64,000 nucleotides of DNA, taken from NCBI RefSeq assembly GCF_011090185.1, contig NZ_JAAFGS010000004.1, forward strand, positions 434,001 through 498,000. The letters run 5' to 3'. This DNA comes from Saccharibacillus alkalitolerans (GTDB taxonomy: Bacteria > Bacillota > Bacilli > Paenibacillales > Paenibacillaceae). A program made the translations under genes and the position numbers. Below the pieces are notes generated by a model that saw only the letters and a program-made list of their open reading frames with translations, made no database searches and had not been told where the DNA came from. Positions within the stretch are counted from its first letter, which is position 1; each line of letters begins with the position of its first letter. Below are positions 1-8,080 of this stretch, piece by piece.

Positions 1-77
1 CGCGAAGCGACCTCGGCCGAGGTCCTCACCACGTCGCGGACATTCTGGAAGACACGATTTCGCGCTACGCGCATTGA
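1..77 (+). CDS. C-terminal end of an unidentified protein (5' partial)
   Basis: An open frame enters from the left edge and stops at TGA 75-77. The last residues read HVADILEDTISRYAH. They are helical in character but too few to name a family. A strong intrinsic terminator follows at 131-155, which supports a real gene end here. The function cannot be assigned from this fragment. Confidence 0.5.
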   Translation, partial: RSDLGRGPHHVADILEDTISRYAH

Positions 78-130
78 TCCTACGGCGGAGCACGGCTCCG
101 GCTTCTCCGCCGGGCAGCCGCCGCGCATGC

Positions 131-155
131 AGGACCGCCTTCCGCGGTCCTTTTT
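131..155 (+). terminator. Intrinsic terminator of the partial upstream gene
   Basis: A perfect 8-bp stem AGGACCGC/GCGGTCCT with a 5-nt loop is followed by a run of T. It lies about 55 bp after the stop at 77 and before the next + strand gene. Confidence 0.8.
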
Positions 156-286
156 GTCATGCGGTCGTTCCTTGCGATTCGCCTACGCCGGCGTTTTTCC
201 GCACGAAACCGGGTTAAGCTTTCTTCGGGACGGGTATGGTTACAAAAAGCCCCGGCTCGGCCGGGAGACCGAAGGAGGAACTCTTC

Positions 287-1225
287 ATGTCCAACAAGAT
301 TCCCAAAAGCCTGCTGACCGTCGTCATTACGGGCGCTTCAAGCGGTATCGGACGCGGCGTCGCCAAGCGGCTCGCTGCCGAAGGCGCCCAGCTCGTGCTG
401 GCCGCGCGCCGCACTTCGCTGATCGACGAACTGGCGTTGGAATGCGGCAACGCGATCGCGGTGACGACCGACGTCGCCAAGGAAGAAGACGTAGCCCGCC
501 TGTTCGAGGCGGCGATCGCCAAATACGGCAAGGTCGACGTCTGGATCAACAATGCCGGCGTCGGCGCGATCGGGCCTTTTACGGACATTCCGCTGAAGGA
601 TCATATCCGCGTCGTCGAAACGAATGTCTTCGGCACGATCTACGGCAGTCATTACGCGCTGCGGCATTTCAAGGAACGCCGCGCCGGCACGCTGATCAAT
701 CTCGCATCCGTGACGAGCAAGATTTCTTTCCCTTACTACAACACGTACTCCGCGACCAAGTATGCCATCGCCGGCTTGAACGGCTCGCTTCATCAGGAGA
801 TGGAGCTTGAAGGCTTCGAAGACATTCACGTCTGCGCCGTGCATCCGTGGGCGACCGATACGCCGTGGTTCGAACATGCCGGCAATTACAGCGGGCACGA
901 AGCCCAGATGAAGCCGATGGACGATGCGGACAGCGTAGTCGACGCCATCGTCAAGCTGCTCGACGATCCGCAGGAATCGGTCGAGGTCGGCGTCAAGACC
1001 AAAGGATCGACGATCTCCAGCAATCTGATGCCCGGCCTGACCGAAGATCTCAACGCCAAGTATTTGCAAAAAGTGATGCAGGACGCGCCTCCCGCCGAAA
1101 ATACCTCGGGCAGCATTCACGAGCCGATGGCGACGGGCGTCGGCGTCTCCGGCGGTATCCGCAAACGGATGAAGCGGCAGAACGAGTCGGACGGCGCATC
1201 GCCGGACGATCAGGTATCGCCTTAA
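287..1225 (+). CDS. SDR family NAD(P)-dependent oxidoreductase
   Basis: This is a 312-residue classical short-chain dehydrogenase/reductase and probably a soluble NAD(P)(H)-dependent alcohol/ketone oxidoreductase of unknown substrate. It shows the cofactor motif TGASSGIG near residues 14-21, the NNAG motif near residue 88 and the catalytic YSATK (Tyr-x-x-x-Lys) near residue 155. The C-terminus carries about 60 residues beyond the core, ending in a charged, Gly-rich tail. The start at 287 is chosen because AAGGAGGAA lies 8-12 nt upstream; an in-frame ATG at 236 has no ribosome binding site. The gene stands alone. Its terminator stem is duplicated around the foldback element that follows. SDR membership is certain; the substrate is unknown. 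Confidence 0.9.
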   Translation: MSNKIPKSLLTVVITGASSGIGRGVAKRLAAEGAQLVLAARRTSLIDELALECGNAIAVTTDVAKEEDVARLFEAAIAKYGKVDVWINNAGVGAIGPFTDIPLKDHIRVVETNVFGTIYGSHYALRHFKERRAGTLINLASVTSKISFPYYNTYSATKYAIAGLNGSLHQEMELEGFEDIHVCAVHPWATDTPWFEHAGNYSGHEAQMKPMDDADSVVDAIVKLLDDPQESVEVGVKTKGSTISSNLMPGLTEDLNAKYLQKVMQDAPPAENTSGSIHEPMATGVGVSGGIRKRMKRQNESDGASPDDQVSP

Positions 1226-1285
1226 AGGAGGCGGGTACGATCGACTTTGACTTCCCCGCGGCCCGCAGCTGCTAAAAACGCGAAA

Positions 1286-1312
1286 GAAGCCGGAATGAAA
1301 CGTTCCGGCTTC
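1286..1312 (+). repeat. First copy of a duplicated terminator stem-loop, without U-tract
   Basis: A 27-bp palindrome (GAAGCCGGAA...TTCCGGCTTC) recurs at 1515-1541 with one mismatch. This copy, nearer the SDR gene, runs directly into the foldback element (CCAGGCTG...) instead of a T-run. The distal copy keeps TTTTTTT. The pair looks like a target duplication created when the element entered a terminator. Confidence 0.75.
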
Positions 1313-1514
1313 CAGGCTGTCGAAAAAGTCACGTAGTAGAGAGAAGCAAGCCGGCTCCGAGAGAAATTCGTTCCGGTCGCGTGTTGAAATCGGGAAAAGA
1401 GATCGAATTTTAGCGGAATTTTCCCGATTTCAAAGGCGAACACTATCGTTCCTTCACTGAATTTCTCTCTCCGCCGTCTCGCTTCTAGCTACATTAGACT
1501 TTCTCGACACGTTG
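1313..1514 (+). mobile_element. Foldback (MITE-like) intergenic element, copy A
   Basis: This is a 202-bp imperfect palindrome with no gene. The outer arms TCGAAAAAGTC (from 1320) and the reverse complement of GACTTTCTCGA (ending 1507) pair. The inner arms pair around AGAGAAATTC and its complement near 1465, then around GAAATCGGGAAAA (about 1387-1399) and TTTTCCCGATTTC (about 1420-1432). The motif TTCAAAGGCGAACACT follows the central hairpin. A second copy lies at 35721-35987 and a diverged one near 31150-31290. Both good copies sit between duplicated terminator hairpins. Calling it mobile is inference; no transposase is present. Confidence 0.65.
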
Positions 1515-1548
1515 GAAGCCGGAACGAAACGTTCCGGCTTCTTTTTTT
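1515..1548. terminator. Bidirectional terminator, distal copy with U-tract
   Basis: The stem GAAGCCGGAACG/CGTTCCGGCTTC has a 3-nt loop and is followed by seven T on the + strand. It lies just before the stop of the minus-strand LLM gene and can serve both that gene's end and the SDR transcript. Confidence 0.8.
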
Positions 1549-2536
1549 ATGCCCGTCCGAGGCCGAACGTCTCCGCCAGCATCTCGTACATTCTCATTTT
1601 CATGTCGAAATCCGGCGACACCGTCGCCAGCATCAGCTCGTCCGCCTCGTACAGGTCGGCCAGCACGGTCAGCTGCCTGCGCACGCCGGCAGGATCGCCG
1701 ACCACCATGCGGCCGCGTCCCGCCCGAATTTTCTGCCGCTGTTCGTCCGTGTAGGTTCGGGTGCCGACCTCCCTCAGCGAGGGAACGCGGTCCAGTCGGC
1801 CGCCTTCCGCGATATCGAGCAGGTAATCGTCGAACACGGCGGCCAGCCGCTCCGCCTCGGCTTCGTCCCTTCCGCAGACCGCGAACAGGGAGACCAGCAC
1901 CCGGGGGCGCCCTTCTTCGGCCGAGGGAACGAATCGTTCGCGATAAGTCCGCACCGCTTCGCGGCCCGCCCTGCCGCGGATGAAATGCCCGAACGCCAGT
2001 CCCATTCCGTTCGCGGCGGCGATCTCCGCACCGCTGTCGCTGGAACCGAGCAGCCATAAGTCCGGCGGCGACGAAGGCGTCGGCGTCACGACCGGCCCCT
2101 GTTCGCCGCGGACGTGGGCGGCCAGCTTCGCGACCTGTTCGGGATAACGGCGAAACGACCCGCTGCGTCCGTCGAGCAGAGCCGCCGACGTCTCGGCGCG
2201 CCCGCCCGTCGAGCGTCCGACGCCCAGATCGATCCGTCCCGGATACAGGGAAGCGAGTACGGAGAAACTTTCCGCTACTTTAAACGGACTGTGCATCGGC
2301 AGCATGACGCCGCCCGAGCCGATCCGCATGTCTCCCCGGGTCGCAGCCGCCAGCGCGGAGACGAGAACCTCCGGCGCCGAGCCGGCCAGCACCCGGTTGC
2401 CGTGATGCTCCGACACCCAAAAGCGGCGATAACCCCATTGTTCCGCCGCCCGGGCCAACCGCAGCGTTTCCTCCAGGGCAAGTTCCGGCGAAGCGCCCGA
2501 ACGAATCTCCGAATAGTCCAAAATCGACAGCTGCAT
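1547..2536 (-). CDS. LLM class flavin-dependent oxidoreductase (MsnO8-like)
   Basis: This is a 329-residue luciferase-like monooxygenase, a family that binds reduced FMN (or F420) in a TIM barrel and oxidises varied substrates. Typical family blocks are visible: WVSEHHG near residue 45, SGGVMLPMHSPF near residue 80, and LYPGRIDLGVGRS near residue 103. The length is normal. The start is placed at ATG 2536 because AAGGAAGGTGA precedes it; the open frame extends 59 codons further upstream, but that part is low-quality sequence without a ribosome binding site. The gene is monocistronic and converges on the SDR gene. Family certain, substrate unknown. Confidence 0.9.
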   Translation of the reverse strand: MQLSILDYSEIRSGASPELALEETLRLARAAEQWGYRRFWVSEHHGNRVLAGSAPEVLVSALAAATRGDMRIGSGGVMLPMHSPFKVAESFSVLASLYPGRIDLGVGRSTGGRAETSAALLDGRSGSFRRYPEQVAKLAAHVRGEQGPVVTPTPSSPPDLWLLGSSDSGAEIAAANGMGLAFGHFIRGRAGREAVRTYRERFVPSAEEGRPRVLVSLFAVCGRDEAEAERLAAVFDDYLLDIAEGGRLDRVPSLREVGTRTYTDEQRQKIRAGRGRMVVGDPAGVRRQLTVLADLYEADELMLATVSPDFDMKMRMYEMLAETFGLGRA

Positions 2537-2709
2537 GCCGTCACCTTCCTTTCGTGTGCCGTTCCGTATCCGTTTTCTATTATACGATATCTCCGCGCAC
2601 GAAAAAAAAGCCGAGAGTTTTCGCCTGCCCGGCTTGTTTTGCTGGCCCTTCATCCTTGCGCCGCGATCGCTTATCGCCAGCCGTCCTCGCGAAATCCATA
2701 GAGAGCCGC

Positions 2710-3618
2710 TCAAATAATATTGTTAAAATCCTTCGCGCGCGCGTCCAACTGCTCGGAAGCCGCGGAAATATCCTCGAATTCTTCCATGGCGGTACGAATC
2801 TGCGAATGGCTGCGGCTGATATTGTCCTGAGCCAGATTCGTGCCTTCCGTAATATTGGTGACTTCTTTCGTGATGCCTTCGATATTGCGGCGCACTTCGA
2901 CGATCGACTCGCTGACGCGGCCCGCCAGCTTGCGCACTTCCTTCGCCACGATATCGAAGCCTTTGCCGTGTTCTCCCGCATGCGCCGCTTCGATGGCGGC
3001 GTTCAAGGCCAGCAGACTCGTCTGCGAAGCGATCTCCTGAATGGTCTGCACGATGCCCCGGATCGATTCCGCCTGGCTCTGCAGGCTGGCCAGCGTCGAA
3101 ATGTTTTTTTCGGACACTTCCGATATGCCCTCGATGCTCTTCATCAGCTCGTGGCTGCGCACGATTCCCGACTCCGCGCGCACATTCAGTCCCTCGGACA
3201 TCTGCTGCAGCTCGGTCACGACCTCTTCGATATTCTTTTGACGGCGGGTGATATCGGTTGCGACTTTGAACACGGCCAGCACTTTGCCGCCTTCGTCCAG
3301 CACCGGCATATAAGTCGCTTCCAGTCAGATCCGTTCGCCTCGGGCATCCATCCGTTCGATCTTGTCCTGATAGCTGCGCCCGGCCAGCAGATCGCGCCAA
3401 AATTTGTCGTACGCCGGGCTGTTCGCAAACTCCGGAAAACAAAACTGCCGGTGCTGCATGCCGATCATCTGCTGCTCCGTGTATCCCATTGCTCCGGCAA
3501 AACTGCGATTGACGTAAACAACCCGGCGGTTCAAATCAAAACGGATAATTGCCAGATTTTGTTCCAAAGCCATCACAAGCAGGTCGTTATTGACGGCGCT
3601 TGCCGTTCCCTTATCCAT
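2710..3618 (-). pseudogene. Soluble PAS-chemoreceptor paralog interrupted by one in-frame TGA
   Basis: The frame encodes a PAS domain (about residues 15-120) followed by a short cytoplasmic methyl-accepting signalling domain with the tip sequence [21 protein letters not shown]. The intact neighbour at 3864-4784 aligns throughout. At 3325-3327 this copy reads TGA where the paralog has TGG (Trp) in the context GERI-stop-LEATYMP versus [12 protein letters not shown]. Downstream the frame stays open to the natural end, so this is one nonsense change rather than decay. Either the gene is recently inactivated, the downstream part reinitiates at an ATG near 3309, or the base is a sequencing error. 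It has its own sigma-D-like promoter at 3707-3733. Confidence 0.8.
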
Positions 3619-3706
3619 GTGTAATCACCCGTTTCTTTAAATTAATTTAAAACCGCCAAATTAAAAACCCCTCAATCTAATTTTGCGCAATGGTTGCTTG
3701 TCTATT

Positions 3707-3733
3707 ATATCGTCTTTTTAAGACTTTGTTTTA
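3707..3733 (-). promoter_or_regulatory. Sigma-D (flagellar/chemotaxis) type promoter for the interrupted chemoreceptor
   Basis: On the minus strand TAAA (3733-3730), a 15-nt spacer and GACGATAT (3714-3707) match the Bacillus sigma-D consensus TAAA-N15-GCCGATAT with one mismatch. The site lies about 90 bp upstream of the start codon, as expected for a chemotaxis gene. Confidence 0.65.
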
Positions 3734-3796
3734 TGTTTTTCGACATTTTTTTCAAAAATTCCTTCCTGAATTTCCGGAAAACAGGATTATAAGCCT

Positions 3797-3828
3797 AAAA
3801 AAAAGAACCGGACGTCCTGCCCCGTTCT
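3797..3828 (-). terminator. Intrinsic terminator after the intact chemoreceptor
   Basis: On the minus strand GAACGGGG...CCGGTTC forms a stem followed by eight T. It separates the intact receptor gene from its broken paralog, so the two are transcribed independently. Confidence 0.75.
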
Positions 3829-3863
3829 TTTCTCTGCTTTTTCCGTATATGGATCGCCCTTAA

Positions 3864-4784
3864 TTAAAGCAGCTTGGAAAACTCCTTGGCCTGAGCGTCC
3901 AGTTCGCCGGAAGCCGCCGAAATCTCGGCAAATTCGTCGATCGCGAGCCGGATCTGCTCCTGGCTCTCCGTTACGGTGTTCTGCGCCAGATTCGTGCCGT
4001 TCGCCATATTGTCGACTTCTTTCGTAATGCCTTCGATGTTCCGGCGGACTTCCACGATCGAATCGCCGGCCCGATTCGCCAGCTTCCGAACCTCTTTGGC
4101 TACGATGTCGAAGCCCTTGCCGTGCTCGCCGGCGTGCGCCGCTTCGATGGCGGCGTTCAGCGCCAGCAGGCTTGTCTGGGAAGCGATCTCTTGAATCGTC
4201 TGCACGATGCCCCGGATAGAATCCGCCTGGCGCTGCAGGCTGGCCAGCGTGCTCATATTCTCCTGCGACACCTGCGCAATATGTTCGATGCTCTGAAGCA
4301 GCGCTTGGCTTCGCTGAATGCCGCCTTCGGCTCGAATATTCAATCCGTCGGACATCTGCTGCAGCTCGTCCATGACGGTCGAGATGGTCTCGATGCGCTC
4401 CGTGATGTTCGTGGCGACTTTGGATACCCCAAGCACCTGGCGGTTGCTTCCGAACACCGGCATGTACGTGGCCTGCAGCCAAATTACGCGCCCGGATGCC
4501 GTCACGCGCTGAATTCTGTCTTCGTAACTGCGTCCGCTGAACAGATCGCGCCAAAATTTGTCGTACGCCGGACTGCCCGCGAATTCCGGCAGACAAAATC
4601 GGCGGTGATCCATACCCTGCATTTCTTCCTTCGAATAACCCATTACATTGGCGAAGTTATGGTTAACGTAGACGACCCGGCGGTTCAGATCGAACCGAAT
4701 AATCGCCAAATTTTCTTCAAGCGCTTTTACAACCAAATCATCGCTTACCTGCTCTTCGGCTTGCCGTTCGTTCAATCCGCTCAC
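3864..4784 (-). CDS. Soluble PAS-domain methyl-accepting chemotaxis protein
   Basis: This 306-residue chemoreceptor has no membrane segment. An N-terminal PAS domain (about residues 18-130, starting [16 protein letters not shown]) is followed by a coiled-coil signalling domain whose hairpin tip reads [23 protein letters not shown], the contact site for CheA and CheW. It belongs to the short soluble receptor class exemplified by B. subtilis YfmS. The PAS domain suggests sensing of a cytoplasmic or redox-linked signal; the ligand is unknown. A near-identical paralog lies immediately downstream but is interrupted. A sigma-A-like promoter and a possible sigma-D site precede the gene. Confidence 0.9.
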   Translation of the reverse strand: MSGLNERQAEEQVSDDLVVKALEENLAIIRFDLNRRVVYVNHNFANVMGYSKEEMQGMDHRRFCLPEFAGSPAYDKFWRDLFSGRSYEDRIQRVTASGRVIWLQATYMPVFGSNRQVLGVSKVATNITERIETISTVMDELQQMSDGLNIRAEGGIQRSQALLQSIEHIAQVSQENMSTLASLQRQADSIRGIVQTIQEIASQTSLLALNAAIEAAHAGEHGKGFDIVAKEVRKLANRAGDSIVEVRRNIEGITKEVDNMANGTNLAQNTVTESQEQIRLAIDEFAEISAASGELDAQAKEFSKLL

Positions 4785-4835
4785 TAAACCACCGGACCTT
4801 CCTTTATTTTCCTGTTATAATAAGGGTTTTGCACA

Positions 4836-4895
4836 AGTATATTTCCCATCAAACTTTCTTGTCAACTATATCGGTACAAATTCCCCGATTCCTTA
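4836..4895 (-). promoter_or_regulatory. Promoter region of the intact chemoreceptor gene
   Basis: On the minus strand TTGACA (4865-4860), an 18-nt spacer and TATACT (4841-4836) form a good sigma-A promoter. Just upstream, TAAG-N16-ACCGATAT (4895-4868) resembles a sigma-D site with a one-base-longer spacer. Dual control is possible; the sigma-D call is the weaker one. Confidence 0.5.
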
Positions 4896-4938
4896 GTCTT
4901 CTCTCCTTTTTTCAAAAATCGGGAGCCTTTTGATCGGT

Positions 4939-4972
4939 AAAAGGGACGCTCCGAGCTGTCGAAGCGTCCTTT
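4939..4972 (-). terminator. Intrinsic terminator after the diguanylate cyclase
   Basis: On the minus strand GGACGCT...GAGCGTCC forms a stem followed by CTTTT. It lies about 45 bp past the stop of the gene ending at 5018. Confidence 0.6.
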
Positions 4973-5017
4973 CTGCCGATCTCATTCACTTTTGCCCGAC
5001 CTTTTACGCGCGGACGG

Positions 5018-6421
5018 TCAGTCTCCCGTCGGCGCCTGAGGCGGGGACGCATCCCCGAATACGGTAACCCGGTTTTTGCCGCCGCGTTTCGATACGTACA
5101 GCGCGGCGTCCGCCTGCTGATACAATTCTTCGAAGTTCAGGCCGCGCGGGTCCGTATAAGCGATGCCGATGCTGGATGTGACCCCGATCGAGCGGCTCCC
5201 CGGCAGGTCGAACGTCGAGGCTTCGATCGCCGCGCGGAGCCGTTCCGCTCCTGCCAGCATTTCTTCTTCCGTCAACCGCGTTATAAACACGGCAAACTCT
5301 TCCCCGCCGAATCGGCTCGTAAGCGCCTCTCCGCCGAAACCGGCATCCAGAACGGAGGCGAACCCTTCCAGAATCAGATCGCCGGCCGCATGGCCGTAGG
5401 TGTCGTTGACTCGCTTGAAATCGTCGATATCCAACAGCATGAGCATCAATCCCGGCTCATCGAGCCTTCCCACAACCTGCTCCACGAAGTACCGCCGATT
5501 GACGAGGCCGGTCAGGGAATCGATCGTCGCCTGCCGGGTCAGCACCTTTTTCTGCGCTTCCAGCTCCTCGTTTTTTTCTTTCAGCTGCTCCATGTACATC
5601 TTCGTATTGTCGATGATCCGGCCTGCTTCCACGGCGATCTCTTCGATTTCCGAGTAAGACCGGTCCATCCGGATTCCCTTTTCGAACAGCTCGTCGACAT
5701 CGCCGTCGGCCAGCCGGCGGAACACGCCGCGAAGCTGGGCCATGGAACGAAGCAGCGGCCCGATCAGCCACCTGCCCAGCAGGTAGTTGACGTAAAAGCA
5801 GAGCAGGCCGAGCAGCAGCATCAAGACGGCCGTCACCCCGACGATCCGGACCAGCAGCGGCGGATAAATGCGGGCTGTAATAAGGCCGATCTCTTCGCCG
5901 CCGTCGCTCAGGATCGGGGCGTAGTACGGCTTGTTGAAATATTCGTACAGCCAGTTCCGTTCTTCGAGCGCTGCCCGGGCGGTACCGGCAGACGGCAGGT
6001 AAGCGCTGCGATACAGCTCTTTTCCGCCCAGCTCGACCACGATATCGACCGTGTGCAGCGCGCGCGGCATTTCGCGGCCTTCGTCGTACACAAGCGGTTC
6101 GTCCCCGTCGATCAAAGGAATCCGGTAATTCACGACCTCCTGCCGCTCCACCGTCTTCCACCAGCGTTCGAATCCGGTTGCGGCGGGCGAAAGGTCTTCG
6201 AGCCGGTCGATGCCGTGGTTTTCCGGGAAAGCGGGAGACGTCATCTCGCGCATGGTGGAATGGGCGACGAGCTGCGCGCCGAGCTGCGCGAGAGGGCGGA
6301 TCACCACCGAAAGCAATATGGTGACGATGACCGCGAACACCAGAATGGTAAACAGCGTGGACGCATTCATGGAACGGCGAATCAGCCGGCTTAAGCTTGG
6401 GCTGCCGGTTTTATGGGTCAA
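5018..6421 (-). CDS. Membrane-bound diguanylate cyclase with extracellular sensor and HAMP
   Basis: This enzyme should make cyclic di-GMP from two GTP. Layout in the 467-residue form: TM1 near residues 18-40, an extracellular sensor of about 160 residues, TM2 near 205-228, a HAMP-like linker with coiled coil, and a GGDEF domain from about 300. The active loop reads FGGEEF near residue 370, an active variant. No RxxD inhibitory site is seen just before it. The start is set at TTG 6421 because GGGAGGAAG lies 6 nt upstream; an in-frame ATG at 6562 gives a Cys-rich tail without a ribosome binding site. The sensor ligand is unknown. Confidence 0.85.
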   Translation of the reverse strand: MTHKTGSPSLSRLIRRSMNASTLFTILVFAVIVTILLSVVIRPLAQLGAQLVAHSTMREMTSPAFPENHGIDRLEDLSPAATGFERWWKTVERQEVVNYRIPLIDGDEPLVYDEGREMPRALHTVDIVVELGGKELYRSAYLPSAGTARAALEERNWLYEYFNKPYYAPILSDGGEEIGLITARIYPPLLVRIVGVTAVLMLLLGLLCFYVNYLLGRWLIGPLLRSMAQLRGVFRRLADGDVDELFEKGIRMDRSYSEIEEIAVEAGRIIDNTKMYMEQLKEKNEELEAQKKVLTRQATIDSLTGLVNRRYFVEQVVGRLDEPGLMLMLLDIDDFKRVNDTYGHAAGDLILEGFASVLDAGFGGEALTSRFGGEEFAVFITRLTEEEMLAGAERLRAAIEASTFDLPGSRSIGVTSSIGIAYTDPRGLNFEELYQQADAALYVSKRGGKNRVTVFGDASPPQAPTGD

Positions 6422-6640
6422 GAGGACTTCCTCCCGTTCTTCTGTATCGCATCCCACAAAAGCCCGTGCCGGGGAAATGGGCGAAATGCCGTTCCGAAAG
6501 CATAGGCTAAAAGCAGCCGCGTTCCTCAATTGTAGCGGCGGATTACATCGCGCGCAATCCATTTTGTAGACAGGATGGGAGCGTCAGGCCAAAAATTTTC
6601 GATAAACGCGCAAACGACCGCGGGAATCGGATAAAATCGA

Positions 6641-6669
6641 GTGAAAAAACGGCCGCGCTATGCTACAAT
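6641..6669 (+). promoter_or_regulatory. Possible sigma-A promoter of udk
   Basis: GTGAAA (6641-6646), a 17-nt spacer and TACAAT (6664-6669) lie about 60 bp upstream of the start. The -35 is a weak match. Nothing else is seen between 6422 and 6726 apart from the opposed start of the diguanylate cyclase. Confidence 0.4.
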
Positions 6670-6726
6670 ACTGAAATTGCATCCCATTGCAATCGGCCAT
6701 CATCCTAGGGAGGTTTATCGATCGCC

Positions 6727-7365
6727 ATGCTTATTATTGGTATAGCCGGCGGCACCGGTTCCGGCAAAACGACGGTCGCAAGATCCGTTATCGACCGGCT
6801 CGGCGCAGGCAAAGTCACTTTCATATCTCAGGACAACTATTATAAAGATCATCCCGATCTGACCCTTGAGGAGCGCGGAGCGATCAATTACGATCATCCT
6901 TTCGCGTTCGACAACGACCTGATGGTCGAGCACCTGAACGCACTGAAGGAAGGCCGCACGGCCTATGCTCCGGTGTACGACTTCACCATCCATGCCCGTT
7001 CCGCGGACAAGACGGTGGAACTTAAGCCGAACAACATCGTGATCATCGAAGGACTGCACGTGCTGTCGGACGAACATCTTCGCGCGCTGCTCGACATCAA
7101 GGTGTTCGTCGATACCGATCCGGACGTGCGCATCCTGCGCCGCGTGCTGCGCGACATCGAAGAACGCGGCCGCAACATCCGTTCCGTGCACGATCAGTAC
7201 CTCACGACGGTCAAGCCGATGCACGAGGCATTCATCGAGCCGTCGAAGAAATACGCCGACCTGATCATTCCGGAAGGCGGACACAACGAAGTCGGCATTC
7301 AGCTGCTGTCGATCCTGACGGAAAAATATCTGTCGGGCGACCACAAGTGGAACGGCCGCCCGTAA
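6727..7365 (+). CDS. udk: Uridine kinase
   Basis: This 212-residue kinase phosphorylates uridine and cytidine to UMP and CMP in pyrimidine salvage. The P-loop GGTGSGKTT is at residues 8-16. It is followed by the conserved SQDNYYKD block, NYDHPFAFD and the YDFTIHARS segment of the family. Length and motif order match Bacillus Udk. GGGAGG lies 13 nt before the ATG, rather distant, but no nearer start exists. The gene is monocistronic and ends at a strong bidirectional terminator. Confidence 0.96.
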   Translation: MLIIGIAGGTGSGKTTVARSVIDRLGAGKVTFISQDNYYKDHPDLTLEERGAINYDHPFAFDNDLMVEHLNALKEGRTAYAPVYDFTIHARSADKTVELKPNNIVIIEGLHVLSDEHLRALLDIKVFVDTDPDVRILRRVLRDIEERGRNIRSVHDQYLTTVKPMHEAFIEPSKKYADLIIPEGGHNEVGIQLLSILTEKYLSGDHKWNGRP

Positions 7366-7382
7366 AGGCATTCCCGCCAAAA

Positions 7383-7443
7383 AAAGAAGCTTATCTTCCG
7401 TCAAAGGCGCGTTTCGCGCCCTGCGAAAGATAAGCTTCTTTGG
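7383..7443. terminator. Bidirectional terminator between udk and the GIY-YIG gene
   Basis: Long arms AAAGAAGCTTATCTT and AAGATAAGCTTCTTT enclose a GC-rich loop containing GGCGCG..CGCGCC. Both strands end in T-rich tracts, suiting the two convergent genes. Confidence 0.8.
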
Positions 7444-7478
7444 TTTGTCCCGGCCGAAACGCCTTTACTTGACCCGGC

Positions 7479-7835
7479 TTACTTGTAAAAAACTTTATCG
7501 ACGTTGTATTTGGCCCGTCCGCTGTTGATGAGATAGGTCTCGTAAATTTCGCGCTCCGTCGGATCGGCGACCAGGCACACGTCGATGCGCCGCACTTCGT
7601 CGCGATGATTTTTCATCGGCGATACGCTGTCTTCGAAATGTTTTTTGATGCGGGGTCTGAGCTTGCGCGCTTTGCCTACGAAGAGCAGCTCGCCGTCCGC
7701 GCCGTAGAACATGAAGATGCCGCCTTCTTCCCGGGTAATCAGGTGAAAATCGGTAAATCCGTAAATGTGGCTGAGCTGCGGGTTCTCCTGCTTCTCGATG
7801 GAGACGTCCGGCTTCGGCACCGTAATTTGAATCAT
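7479..7835 (-). CDS. Small GIY-YIG nuclease-fold protein
   Basis: This 118-residue protein resembles stand-alone Firmicute proteins annotated as nucleotide excision repair endonucleases. The GIY-YIG core reads GIFMFYG...LLFVGKA near residues 38-58, followed by the Arg-containing helix KLRPRIKKHF. It lacks the UvrBC-binding and helix-hairpin-helix regions of UvrC, so any DNA cleavage role is by homology only. The start at ATG 7835 gives a family-sized protein; the open frame extends upstream to 8099 but without homology. It diverges from the DUF2252 gene. Confidence 0.75.
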   Translation of the reverse strand: MIQITVPKPDVSIEKQENPQLSHIYGFTDFHLITREEGGIFMFYGADGELLFVGKARKLRPRIKKHFEDSVSPMKNHRDEVRRIDVCLVADPTEREIYETYLINSGRAKYNVDKVFYK

Positions 7836-8080
7836 GCTGTTCACGTCCTCTTTTTCGGTTGGCGCTAATGCCCGCCGGCTTTGCAAAAAGCGCGTCCGGC
7901 GCTGCCATCCTACCACAGAATTCTCTGCCGCGCCATGAAAATCGGCAGCCCCGCAACCTTCATGGCATCTTCCGCGTATGCTCTTCCATGCAGGAATCGG
8001 CAGCGCGGGGAGAGAATGGATACCGAAGCGCAGAGGCACGGACTGCCGCCGATTTTCCGAATTTGAAGGAGTGAAGACCG

